A DNA stretch of 64,000 nucleotides from DASSUW01 sp963830725 (GTDB taxonomy: Bacteria; Actinomycetota; Thermoleophilia; Solirubrobacterales; Solirubrobacteraceae). Positions 28,339 through 35,189 of the stretch are shown here, in pieces. The position numbers and the translations under genes are program-made. The notes beneath the pieces were generated by a model. It made no database searches, had not been told where the DNA came from, and saw only the letters and a list, made by a program, of their open reading frames with translations. The stretch is taken from assembly GCA_963830725.1 (NCBI GenBank), contig CAWHNO010000003.1, forward strand, positions 1 through 64,000, given 5' to 3'. Position 1 is the stretch's first letter. Every line of letters starts with the position of its first letter.

Positions 28339-28504
28339 CTCTGGGCGCCGAGCCCGCCGGATGGCTCCCTCAGGAGAGCGACGGGGGCTCTGGCCCGCAG
28401 GCGCGCACACTTGCCACCAGGTACTCCCCCACCTCCCTCGTGCGCAGGCCTGCACAGAGCAGCAGCGTGTCCGCGGCGTCGCGAACGACCTCGCCCTCGG
28501 TTCG

Positions 28505-28691
28505 CTCCAGCTTCGCCGGCCAGGTCCCACAGGATGACCTCGGCCGGCGGTGGGTCGGCTCTTCGCTGGGCGGTCGGCTCGGGGAGCATCGGCTTCTCCT
28601 CGGGAGGGATTGGCGCCAGCGCCCGGATCGACAGCCCCTCGCGATCGCGGTCGCGTCTGATCTGCTCGAACAACTCCACCCTGGATCCCAT
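28505..28691 (-). mobile_element. Second IS21-family transposase N-terminal remnant
   Basis: From ATG 28691 the minus strand reads MGSRVELFEQIRRDRDREGL, SIRALA, then PIPPEEKPMLPEPTAQ. The first part is the classical start of actinobacterial IS21 transposases, and the second resembles the region after their HTH, implying an internal deletion of the HTH core. Downstream the frame degenerates; another frame near 28385-28500 (GEVVRDAADTLLLCAGLRTR) may be an unrelated gene end. No inverted repeats were found. Confidence 0.5.
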
Positions 28692-28798
28692 TCCCTCCGG
28701 CGCCTCTCGCTCGAGCCTGATGAAGCTCGAACTGTGGGCCGCCCGTCGGACGGAGGTGGGGCCGGATGAAGCCTGGCATGGAATTCGACGGTTCTCAT

Positions 28799-29422
28799 CT
28801 AGCGGGGAGATGTGCGCCCGTCTGGTGGCGGTGGAGCGCCGAACGTGCGCAGGACGTGCTCGAGTGTCGAGGCGAGCAACTCGTGCGTGGCCTCGCGGGT
28901 GGCCTCGCCGTGCAGCCAGCGTCGCGTCGCGGCGCGGTTGAGCCCTGTCCAGCACTCGAGCGCGTAGCGCAGCCGCGGCGAGTCTTCGGCGATCTCGGCG
29001 TGAAAGGCCGCGAGCAGCGCGACGGCGCGGCGCACGAGGTCGGTGACCACCCGTCTGACGTCGGGGTCGGCGATGTCCTCGCCGTGCCCTATCGTGGCAA
29101 GCCAGATGGTGCGGTTGGCCTCGGTCCAGTCGAGCCAGCGCGACGCGCTATCCGCCACGCGCGCACGAGCGCTGCGGCCCGCCGGGGGCTGGAGTTGGTC
29201 CTCGCGCTGGGCGCCGAGCCGGTCGAGCAGCCCGATGTAGACGTCCTTGCGGCCGCCGAAGTAGTGGTGCACGAGCCCGCGGGTGACGCCGGCCGCGCTC
29301 GCGATGTCCTCGATCGAGACCTCGTCGTAGGCGCGCTCGGCGAACAGCGCGTTGGCGGCCTCGAGAATCTGTTCGCGCCGATGCTCGGGACTGAGGCGGC
29401 TGAACTTCGGCGTCGGGCTCAT
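28799..29422 (-). CDS. TetR-family transcriptional regulator
   Basis: This 207-residue protein has a TetR N-terminal HTH (REQILEAANALFAERAYDEV, IEDIASAAGVTRGLVHHYFG, about residues 16-56) and a helical ligand-binding half (WLDWTEANRTIWLATIGHGE...). It probably represses itself and the divergent operon starting at 29512. A promoter on the minus strand (TTGACG 29456-29451, 16-base spacer, TAGACT 29434-29429) puts the transcript start at or next to ATG 29422, so the mRNA is predicted to be leaderless. Two similar palindromes cover both promoters. The inducer is unknown. Confidence 0.9.
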   Translation of the reverse strand: MSPTPKFSRLSPEHRREQILEAANALFAERAYDEVSIEDIASAAGVTRGLVHHYFGGRKDVYIGLLDRLGAQREDQLQPPAGRSARARVADSASRWLDWTEANRTIWLATIGHGEDIADPDVRRVVTDLVRRAVALLAAFHAEIAEDSPRLRYALECWTGLNRAATRRWLHGEATREATHELLASTLEHVLRTFGAPPPPDGRTSPR

Positions 29423-29511
29423 AACGAGAGTCTAAGAGTTGTTGGCGATCCGTCAAGAGCCCGTTAGCATACTGCCAACAAAGTCCGCACCGACGGAAGC
29501 GAAGCGAAGGC
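29423..29511. promoter_or_regulatory. Divergent tetR promoter region with a twin operator
   Basis: Two related 17-bp imperfect palindromes lie 22 bases apart, start to start: GTTGGC-N5-GTCAAG at 29441-29457 and GTTAGC-N5-GCCAAC at 29463-29479. The outer halves make an exact inverted repeat TTGTTGGC (29439-29446) / GCCAACAA (29474-29481). They overlap the plus-strand promoter (-35 TTGGCG 29442-29447, 17-base spacer, -10 TAGCAT 29465-29470) and the minus-strand -35. Length, half-site and spacing suit two TetR dimers on one DNA face. Confidence 0.65.
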
Positions 29512-29763
29512 ATGACGACCAAGACCAACCCCGAGGCCGACGGCTACGTGCTGCGGTTCCCGAAGATCCAAATCGGCCACGACGGCCACCGCATCTTGAC
29601 CGGCTCGCTTAAGGCACACACCGGCCGCTGGACGGCGTTGGCGTTCGATCCGGCCACCGGCGACATGGCCTGGCGCAGAGACGTCGCCGCCCTGCTGCGA
29701 GGGACCGTCGAGGTCGAGCTCGCCGCGCAGCTCCTCGGTGAACCCGCGAAAGCCAAGGCATGA
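29512..29763 (+). CDS. Small hypothetical protein under TetR control
   Basis: This 83-residue protein (GYVLRFPKIQIGHDGHRILT, SLKAHTGRWTALAFDPATGD, VEVELAAQLLGEPAKAKA) has no signal peptide, helix-turn-helix or membrane segment. It is the first gene transcribed away from tetR, and its stop overlaps the next start by 4 bases. The family is not recognised. RBS is weak (GAAGG very close to ATG 29512). Confidence 0.65.
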   Translation: MTTKTNPEADGYVLRFPKIQIGHDGHRILTGSLKAHTGRWTALAFDPATGDMAWRRDVAALLRGTVEVELAAQLLGEPAKAKA

Positions 29764-30182
29764 GCGGCAAGAGGCCCTTGTGGAGGAAGAAGCACTCGCG
29801 CGACACGCGCAGATGGCTGCTAATCCGGCCCGGCGCACCAAAGTGGCGGCCAATGCGCCGGCGAGTGACTCTGATTGGTGTGGCCCTCTGCGCGTGGGCC
29901 GCGTTCCCCAGCGGCGCGGCGCTGGCTACCACATCCGCCGACACTGTGCGGTCGTGCTCCGGCAACTACCCGCTGGGAAGCACCGCCCTGTGGTACGGGG
30001 ATCTGTCCGTAAGGAACGTCACGTGCCGAAAGGGCAAGCGGCTTCTACGTTCAGCCGATTACCGCGGCGGTAACGTGCGGATTCGGAACTGGCGCTGCTC
30101 GCTGATCGGCTATTACGGCGACGGTGGCATCTACCGCTGCACGAACGGCGGCAAGGCCATCCGCTTCTCCGCGGGCGGCTGA
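29760..30182 (+). CDS. Small secreted cysteine-containing protein
   Basis: From ATG 29760 (ATGA overlap with the previous gene) this encodes 140 residues. An inner ATG at 29853 starts a better signal peptide (MRRRVTLIGVALCAWAAF, cut after ALA). The mature part (~85 residues) has four cysteines in two pairs: SCSGNYPLGSTALWYGDLSV, NVTCRKGKRLL, NWRCSLIGYYGDGG and IYRCTNGGKAIRFS. Similar small exported proteins are common in Solirubrobacterales (recalled). The role is unknown; coupling to the gene before suggests TetR control. Confidence 0.7.
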   Translation: MSGKRPLWRKKHSRDTRRWLLIRPGAPKWRPMRRRVTLIGVALCAWAAFPSGAALATTSADTVRSCSGNYPLGSTALWYGDLSVRNVTCRKGKRLLRSADYRGGNVRIRNWRCSLIGYYGDGGIYRCTNGGKAIRFSAGG

Positions 30183-30185
30183 ACG

Positions 30186-30340
30186 GTTATCCGCGCCGCG
30201 CTATTGCTGACCGTCCTCGGGGTCTGTGTGACCGCGCCCGCCTCGCCGGCCTCGGCGGTTGGGCGCCGCTCTGCACGTAACCCGGCATTTCGGTCTGCCG
30301 TGTGCTCCGCAACGTCAACTCAAGACGATCCAGAGGGTTA
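30186..30340 (+). pseudogene. Truncated secreted-protein gene (signal peptide only)
   Basis: Right after the previous stop a frame reads VIRAALLLTVLGVCVTAPAS, PASA, a complete signal peptide, then ~25 residues and a stop at 30338-30340. No ATG, GTG or TTG starts it (the first codon is GTT at 30186), and the mature part is too short. It is probably the front end of a deleted paralogue of the gene at 29760. Confidence 0.35.
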
Positions 30341-30343
30341 GAG

Positions 30344-30619
30344 ATGCAAGCAAAGCAGCACCTACGTGGCAGCCTTGTCGGGCTCCTCGTCGTCGTTGTC
30401 GCCGGGGTAGGTGGCTATCTCCTCGGCGGGAGTGGTGGCGCAGACCTCGCGGCCGCGGAGTCGCGCGGACAGAGTCTCGGACAGCAGCAGGGCGCCACGC
30501 GGGGGGCCGCGCGCGGCTTCGCCGCCGGCGAGCGAATCGGCCGTCGGGCCAGCTACCGCGCGACCTACCGGCCGGCTTACCGCCGCGCGTATCGGACCGC
30601 GCTCAAGGAGCACCAATGA
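30344..30619 (+). CDS. Membrane-anchored Gly/Arg-periodic protein, copy 1
   Basis: This 91-residue protein has one N-terminal membrane helix (GSLVGLLVVVVAGVGGYLLG) and a tail with Gly every 4 residues followed by Arg/Tyr-rich repeats (SRGQSLGQQQGATRGAARGF, then SYRATYRPAYRRAYRTAL). Its stop overlaps the start of copy 2. The tail is strongly basic and probably helical. No family name is known to me; the three copies in a row share the same plan. Confidence 0.7.
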   Translation: MQAKQHLRGSLVGLLVVVVAGVGGYLLGGSGGADLAAAESRGQSLGQQQGATRGAARGFAAGERIGRRASYRATYRPAYRRAYRTALKEHQ

Positions 30620-31140
30620 TGACGAGCTGGCGTGCGGCACTGCTGACCGCGGCGGCGGTGATAGTCGCCGCAGGCGGTTTCTCTGTTGGCAGCGCCAAGC
30701 ACGTCTCGAGCGAGCAGGCGGACACTGCGGGTGAGCGAACTCGACTCGCGGCCTTCGCGCGGAGCGAGCAAGCCGCGTACGCGCGCGCGAGCGCATCCGG
30801 CGAGGCGAGCGGGCGCGTCAGCGGTCGACGCTCCGGCGAGCGCTCCGGCGAGCGCGCCGGCCGCGTGGCCGCGAAGCGTGTGCTGCGTCAGCGCGCGGCC
30901 GCCGCCGCCCGCCGGCGCGAGCGCGAGCTCGAAGCGGAGCGTCGAGCGGCCGCTGCCCGCGCGGCGGCGGCAGCAGCCGAGACCGCCGAGCGCACACGCA
31001 ACTGCGGTGCGCCGCTGTTCGTTGAGGGGTACTGCCCGACCGATGATGAGATCGCGCAGGAGAACTCCGCCGAGGCCCTGTGCGGGCCTGGGACTGCCGA
31101 GGGCCGAGCCGAAGCTCTACGGGAAGGCATCCAGTGTTGA
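30616..31140 (+). CDS. Membrane-anchored Gly/Arg-periodic protein, copy 2
   Basis: This 174-residue protein has an N-terminal helix (AALLTAAAVIVAAGGFSVGS), then GEASGRVSGRRSGERSGERA with the same Gly-x3 period, a long Arg/Ala/Glu coiled segment (LEAERRAAAARAAAAAAETA) and a C-terminal cysteine region (NCGAPLFVEGYCPTDDEIAQ, CGPGTAEGRAEALREGIQC). ATG 30616 follows AAGGAG and overlaps the previous stop; its own stop overlaps the GTG of copy 3. The C-terminal domain is probably outside the cell. Confidence 0.7.
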   Translation: MMTSWRAALLTAAAVIVAAGGFSVGSAKHVSSEQADTAGERTRLAAFARSEQAAYARASASGEASGRVSGRRSGERSGERAGRVAAKRVLRQRAAAAARRRERELEAERRAAAARAAAAAAETAERTRNCGAPLFVEGYCPTDDEIAQENSAEALCGPGTAEGRAEALREGIQC

Positions 31141-31685
31141 GTCGGCCGCCCGCTCTGATCGTCGCCGGTTTTGTGGTGCTGGCCGGGGCTCTCGGCTACG
31201 CCGTGGGGACCGGAGCCCAACCGAGTGCCGGTCAGGCCTCACGGCTTCAAGAAGCGAGCCGCGCGAGTGCTCGCGTCCGGGCCGAGCGTGAGGCGGTTCC
31301 AGTCGCCGAGAGTCGCGGTCGTGCCGTCGGCCGCCGACGCGGACTTGTTGCGGGCGAGCGGGCCGGGCTGCGCGCCGGGCGCCGGGATGGTGTGGAGGAG
31401 GCGCGCCGCCGGGCTCGCGTGGAGCGCAGGCGTGCGGCGCGCGAGGCGCGTCGGGCTGCTGCTGCCGCCGATCTCGTACGTGCGGCGCAGGCCCGCAACG
31501 ATGGGCTCCCGCCTGGGCTCGGACCACTCGGTTGCGGTGGCGATCCGTACTCGGCCTATGCCGACGACGGATCTTGCCTGGGCCCGGCTCATCCTCCTAC
31601 TCCAGCCGCGCAGCCGGAGGACTGCCCGGCCGGCCAGTATCCCGTCGGCGTGACCGGCGCCTGCGCACCCTTCGACCCCGAGTAG
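31134..31685 (+). CDS. Membrane-anchored Gly/Arg-periodic protein, copy 3
   Basis: This 183-residue protein has an N-terminal helix (PPALIVAGFVVLAGALGYAV), a periodic basic region (ESRGRAVGRRRGLVAGERAG, LRAGRRDGVEEARRRARVER), an Ala/Arg coiled stretch and a Pro/Cys C-terminus (LGCGGDPYSAYADDGSCLGP, EDCPAGQYPVGVTGACAPFD). GTG 31134 overlaps the stop of copy 2 and follows GGAAGG. Same architecture as copies 1 and 2, so the operon encodes a set of related envelope proteins. Confidence 0.65.
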   Translation: MLSRPPALIVAGFVVLAGALGYAVGTGAQPSAGQASRLQEASRASARVRAEREAVPVAESRGRAVGRRRGLVAGERAGLRAGRRDGVEEARRRARVERRRAAREARRAAAAADLVRAAQARNDGLPPGLGPLGCGGDPYSAYADDGSCLGPAHPPTPAAQPEDCPAGQYPVGVTGACAPFDPE

Positions 31686-31723
31686 GGATCCACTCGGGCG
31701 TCCGACCTGCATCTGCATCTGCG

Positions 31724-31904
31724 TCACGCCGTCGCGATCACGAACCCGATGCCCGACGGGGCGCGCACCACGGGTCCATATCGCCGCGTCCGGGCCAGTC
31801 CAGTGAGTGCCGGACGCGCCAGCCATCGCGCTCGAACGACACGAGCGCTGTCCGGACGAGCGCCTCGGAGGCGGCGCCCACTCGGCGCGCGCCGTCGCCT
31901 AGCG
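31724..31904 (-). pseudogene. NERD-like (nuclease-related) domain remnant
   Basis: On the minus strand one frame reads ALVRTALVSFERDGWRVRHS, LDWPGRGDMDP, and after a one-base shift VVRAPSGIGFVIATA, stop at 31724-31726. This resembles the first half of the NERD domain (HDRxWPGRxxxxIDHVVVGPxGVFVIxxK). The rest of the domain is absent. Identification is tentative. Confidence 0.35.
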
Positions 31905-32036
31905 ACCTAAGGCGCAGTTAAGCCATCGCGCGCCGCTGCCGATAGGGGCGTAACGCGCCACCGACCGGTTCGCCGGTCGACCTCCCCAGGAATGGCTCAG
32001 CGGCGCGTGAGCCGCGTCCCTCAGCGGAAGGACCCC

Positions 32037-33005
32037 ATGAAGGCACGTCTCATTGTCGCGGCCCTCACGCTCGGCGCTCTCGCGCTCCCGAGCCCCGCTC
32101 TTGCGGCTGGTGAGGTAGTCCAGCCGCTGGTCGAGTGCGTCACGCCCACGCCCAACGGCTACTGGGCGACGTTCACCTATCAGGCCTCGGGCTTCTCCGG
32201 CACCGAGTACATCCAGGCCGGCGATTCGAACGGCAACGAGCAGAACAGGCTGCTGGTCGGCGGCCAGCCGATGGTCTTCACCAACGGCAATCAGCAGCTC
32301 TGGATCGAAGAGTTCGTCAGCGGCACCCGCCAGTACTCGTTCCACGTCTGGGCGCCCTCGGATGAGAGCGCGAAGTGGATCATCAGGATCGACGGCGTGG
32401 ATCGATCCGCCGAGGCGACCAAGACCGGCTCACAGCAGTGCGGCGCGGCCGGCTCGCAGGGTCCCGCCGGTGAGCAGGGTCCGGCCGGTCCTCCTGGCCC
32501 GCAGGGCCCGCAAGGCCTCCCCGGCGAGCCCGGTGGGCCCGGCGTTGCCGGTCCTCCCGGCCCGCAGGGCCCGATGGGTCCCGAGGGCCCGATCGGCCCG
32601 ACCGGCCCGATGGGTCCGCAGGGTCCGGCAGGTCCGCACGGTGCCGAGGGTCCCGCCGGGGCGCAGGGCCCCGCCGGCGAGAACGGGGCCGACGGCCAGA
32701 ACGGCGTCACCACGACGATCGTGATCACGCGCGTCGTCGTCGAACACCCGAAGCAGTGCGTCTCGCGCCGTCAGGTGACGATCCATCTGCCCCGGTCGTA
32801 CAAGGGCGTCGGCAAGGTGCGCGCTCAGGTCTCGGGAGCGACCAACGCTCTCAAGGTCAATCGCATCAAGCGGACCGTCCAGGTCGACATGCGGGGTCTC
32901 CCCGCCGGCACGTGGGCCGTCGTGATCCGCACGAAGGGCCGCCCGACGATCAAGCGTCTCTACACGACGTGCGGCGCCGGGAACGTCACCGGCTACAACC
33001 TCTAG
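32037..33005 (+). CDS. Secreted collagen-like repeat protein
   Basis: This 322-residue exported protein has a signal peptide (MKARLIVAALTLGALALPSP, cut after ALA) and an N-terminal beta domain of ~120 residues with two cysteines (QPLVECVTPTPNGYWATFTY). A Gly-x-y collagen-like run of roughly 85 residues follows (about 140-225: GPAGEQGPAGPPGPQGPQGL...). The C-terminal domain has Cys residues (HPKQCVSRRQVTIHLPRSYK ... YTTCGAGNVTGYNL). It likely forms a trimeric stalk on or off the cell surface. ATG 32037 follows GGAAGGA with a 5-7 base gap. Confidence 0.85.
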   Translation: MKARLIVAALTLGALALPSPALAAGEVVQPLVECVTPTPNGYWATFTYQASGFSGTEYIQAGDSNGNEQNRLLVGGQPMVFTNGNQQLWIEEFVSGTRQYSFHVWAPSDESAKWIIRIDGVDRSAEATKTGSQQCGAAGSQGPAGEQGPAGPPGPQGPQGLPGEPGGPGVAGPPGPQGPMGPEGPIGPTGPMGPQGPAGPHGAEGPAGAQGPAGENGADGQNGVTTTIVITRVVVEHPKQCVSRRQVTIHLPRSYKGVGKVRAQVSGATNALKVNRIKRTVQVDMRGLPAGTWAVVIRTKGRPTIKRLYTTCGAGNVTGYNL

Positions 33006-33298
33006 AACCGCAACCCGCTGCATCACCGAAGAGGCCCGCCTGCGGTCGGTCGGTCGCTGGACTGCGCGATTCCCTCGAGCGGCTCCAGGCAGCGGCATCG
33101 GCGCGCGTGTCGCAGAGCTCACGCTTGCTTCGCCAGGTCAAGCAGACGGGCGCCGGCCTCTTGACGCTCGCGTACACCTCGCGGGGCTGCTGGTCACCAG
33201 GAATGCTGAACCGCAGGATCCGCCAGATGTTCCGAGCCTTGCCTCAGACACTCGCTGGTGGGGCGAAGAAAAATCGGCACCGCGTGGCGGACGTAGCG

Positions 33299-33336
33299 CG
33301 TGAAGAGCGTCCCCCACACGGGGCACGCTCTTCACG
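33299..33336. terminator. Strong hairpin between convergent genes
   Basis: CGTGAAGAGCGT (33299-33310) pairs exactly with ACGCTCTTCACG (33325-33336), and the interior CCCC/GGGG adds further pairs. It lies 14 bases beyond the stop of the minus-strand TPR gene and 294 bases after the collagen-like gene, so it mainly ends the former and could block read-through both ways. The 293 bases between 33006 and 33298 hold no supported gene. Confidence 0.7.
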
Positions 33337-33350
33337 GAGAGGGGCGTGGC

Positions 33351-34757
33351 CTACGCGCCGATGGCGGTTGCGCGCGTTGCCCGCGACGGGAGCCCCAGCG
33401 GCTGCTCGGCGAATGCCTGCTCCGCGTCGCCAAGCGCCCGGCAGGCAGACCCCATCAACACCCGCACCCGCGCGACCTCGTAGGGCGCGGCGAGCTCGTG
33501 CCACAGGGCAAAGGCGCGACGCAGCGCGACCAATCCCCCCTCGGCGTCACCCTCTGCCAAGGCGACCGCTCCCTGAGCGTGTGCCGCCATCGCGCGCAGC
33601 GCGTCGCTCGCCTGTCGCTCCGCGAGCTCCTCCAGCTCGCGGCATCCGGCACTCGCCCGCTCGTGCTCTCCGACCGCGAGCATGACCTCGATGTAGGCGG
33701 GCAGGAGCGCCGCCCGCTTGAGCGGCTGCGTCGTCTCGCCTACCGCGCGGCGGATTGCGGCGGCTGCGGCGTCGCCGTGACCCTGGACCAATCGCAGCAG
33801 TGCCAGGCCCGGCTGCGGCTCGACGCCCCATCGGCTCGCCTCCCGGTAGGCATCCTCCGCGGCGTCGAACTCTCCCCGCAGACGATGGATCTCGCCCTCT
33901 CGGTAGTGGGCCTTGCCGCAGGCGAGCTGATTGAGCACCCCCTCTGTAAACCGCGCGGCGGCCCGCCGCGCCTCCTTCAGGGCGTCCGGCCACGCGCCGC
34001 GAAACTGCATGATCTCGGCGCGATGGACGAGGCAGAGCCCGTTGTGGGCGACCATCTCGGGCTGAGCGTCGCACCATCGCCTCAGGGAGTCCGTCCACTC
34101 CCGCGCGTGGCGCAGCTCGTACGCGTCGCGACAGAAGGCGATCGTGTTGCAGTAGACGATCCCGGTGACGATCGGGGACAGCTCGCCCGCGGTGGCGGCG
34201 ACCAGGACCTCGTCGACCAACCGAAGACCGTCGGCCACCCGACCCTGCCTCACCAGGGCGCAGCCTTGGTCATCCCGAGCGAGCCACAGCAGGTCGCGAT
34301 CGCCGAACCGTTCGCCGATCTCGGCGGCCTCGGCCGCGGTTGTCTGGGCGGCCTCGTAATCGCCGTATCCCATCTGCTCGAGCCAAACCGGGATCAGGAG
34401 GTAGCCGCGCTCGACGCAATCCTCATCGACGCCCTCGAGCAAGCGATTGCCGCGCGAGAACCATCCGCTCGCTCGCCCACGCTCGCCGCGGAAGAGCAGG
34501 TTATGACCGATCCAGAACGCGCAATGGGCAGCGCGCGCCACCCCCGCGGCGTCGACGTGAGCCTGATGGGCCCGCTCCAGACCGCTGAGGTAGTCGTCGT
34601 CGCGGCCGAGCATGTAGGCCGCGCGGGCAAGGAGCTCGAGATCCTCCGGGCCGAGCGGCGCGGCCCGGTCGACGCTCGACAGCGACTCGAACGCCTTCCT
34701 CCACTCGCTTCTGGCGTAGAACTCGCGACCTCGTTCCAATTCGGCGATCGCATCCAC
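33351..34757 (-). CDS. TPR-repeat protein resembling the body of a LuxR-type regulator, HTH missing
   Basis: This 468-residue protein is all helical repeats (ELERGREFYARSEWRKAFES, LARAAYMLGRDDDYLSGLER, HNLLFRGERGRASGWFSRGN ... ALRRAFALWHELAAPYEVAR, VRVLMGSACRALGDAEQAF). In similar actinobacterial proteins this region is followed by ~80-150 residues ending in a LuxR HTH. Here it stops soon after RALGDAEQAF with an unrelated tail and no HTH in any frame downstream. Either it is truncated or it is an adaptor without DNA binding. GTG 34757 starts at the usual first helix; RBS is poor. Confidence 0.75.
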   Translation of the reverse strand: MDAIAELERGREFYARSEWRKAFESLSSVDRAAPLGPEDLELLARAAYMLGRDDDYLSGLERAHQAHVDAAGVARAAHCAFWIGHNLLFRGERGRASGWFSRGNRLLEGVDEDCVERGYLLIPVWLEQMGYGDYEAAQTTAAEAAEIGERFGDRDLLWLARDDQGCALVRQGRVADGLRLVDEVLVAATAGELSPIVTGIVYCNTIAFCRDAYELRHAREWTDSLRRWCDAQPEMVAHNGLCLVHRAEIMQFRGAWPDALKEARRAAARFTEGVLNQLACGKAHYREGEIHRLRGEFDAAEDAYREASRWGVEPQPGLALLRLVQGHGDAAAAAIRRAVGETTQPLKRAALLPAYIEVMLAVGEHERASAGCRELEELAERQASDALRAMAAHAQGAVALAEGDAEGGLVALRRAFALWHELAAPYEVARVRVLMGSACRALGDAEQAFAEQPLGLPSRATRATAIGA

Positions 34758-35189
34758 CGGAGTGATTATCGAGCGCTGGCCGTCGTTTCGCTGCTGCTCG
34801 TCGATTCGCCGGCCCTGCCCGGATCGGGCTGCGCGCGGGAACGCTAGCCGAGCCCTCGCCCCGGGCGCGACCTCAATCCGCGCCGCCAGGCCAATGCAGC
34901 AGCGCGTTCTCCATCCGACGACCGACGCCGGGAGTTCCCCCGCGCATGTCTGTGACGTGTCAACGCTAGGCCCCCAGGGCGAAATTCTGGGAGGGGTCGG
35001 CTAGCGACATGGCCACATCGGGCGGGGCACCATCGTCGCCGTGAGCCCGAGCCCGGACCAGCGCCCTGGTGCGCGATCACTTCACGATTGCGACCGCGCG
35101 AGCGCCAGGCCAGGACGCTGAGGCGACCCTCGCTCGCGCAGTTGCGGCGAGTGCCCCAGACGAACCGAGACCCCTTGAAGGTGATTGCC
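34758..35189. other. Intergenic region upstream of the beta-helix protein
   Basis: No gene can be supported. It separates the divergent genes at 34757 and 35190 and must hold both promoters. On the minus strand a GATAAT-like -10 lies about 10 bases before GTG 34757. On the plus strand only the Shine-Dalgarno GAAGGTG just before ATG 35190 is clear. Confidence 0.4.

Noticed and set aside
32450..32700. Regular short repeats that could look like a CRISPR or tandem repeat array
   Set aside because: The period is 9 bases in frame with Gly-x-y codons of a collagen-like protein; there are no spacers.
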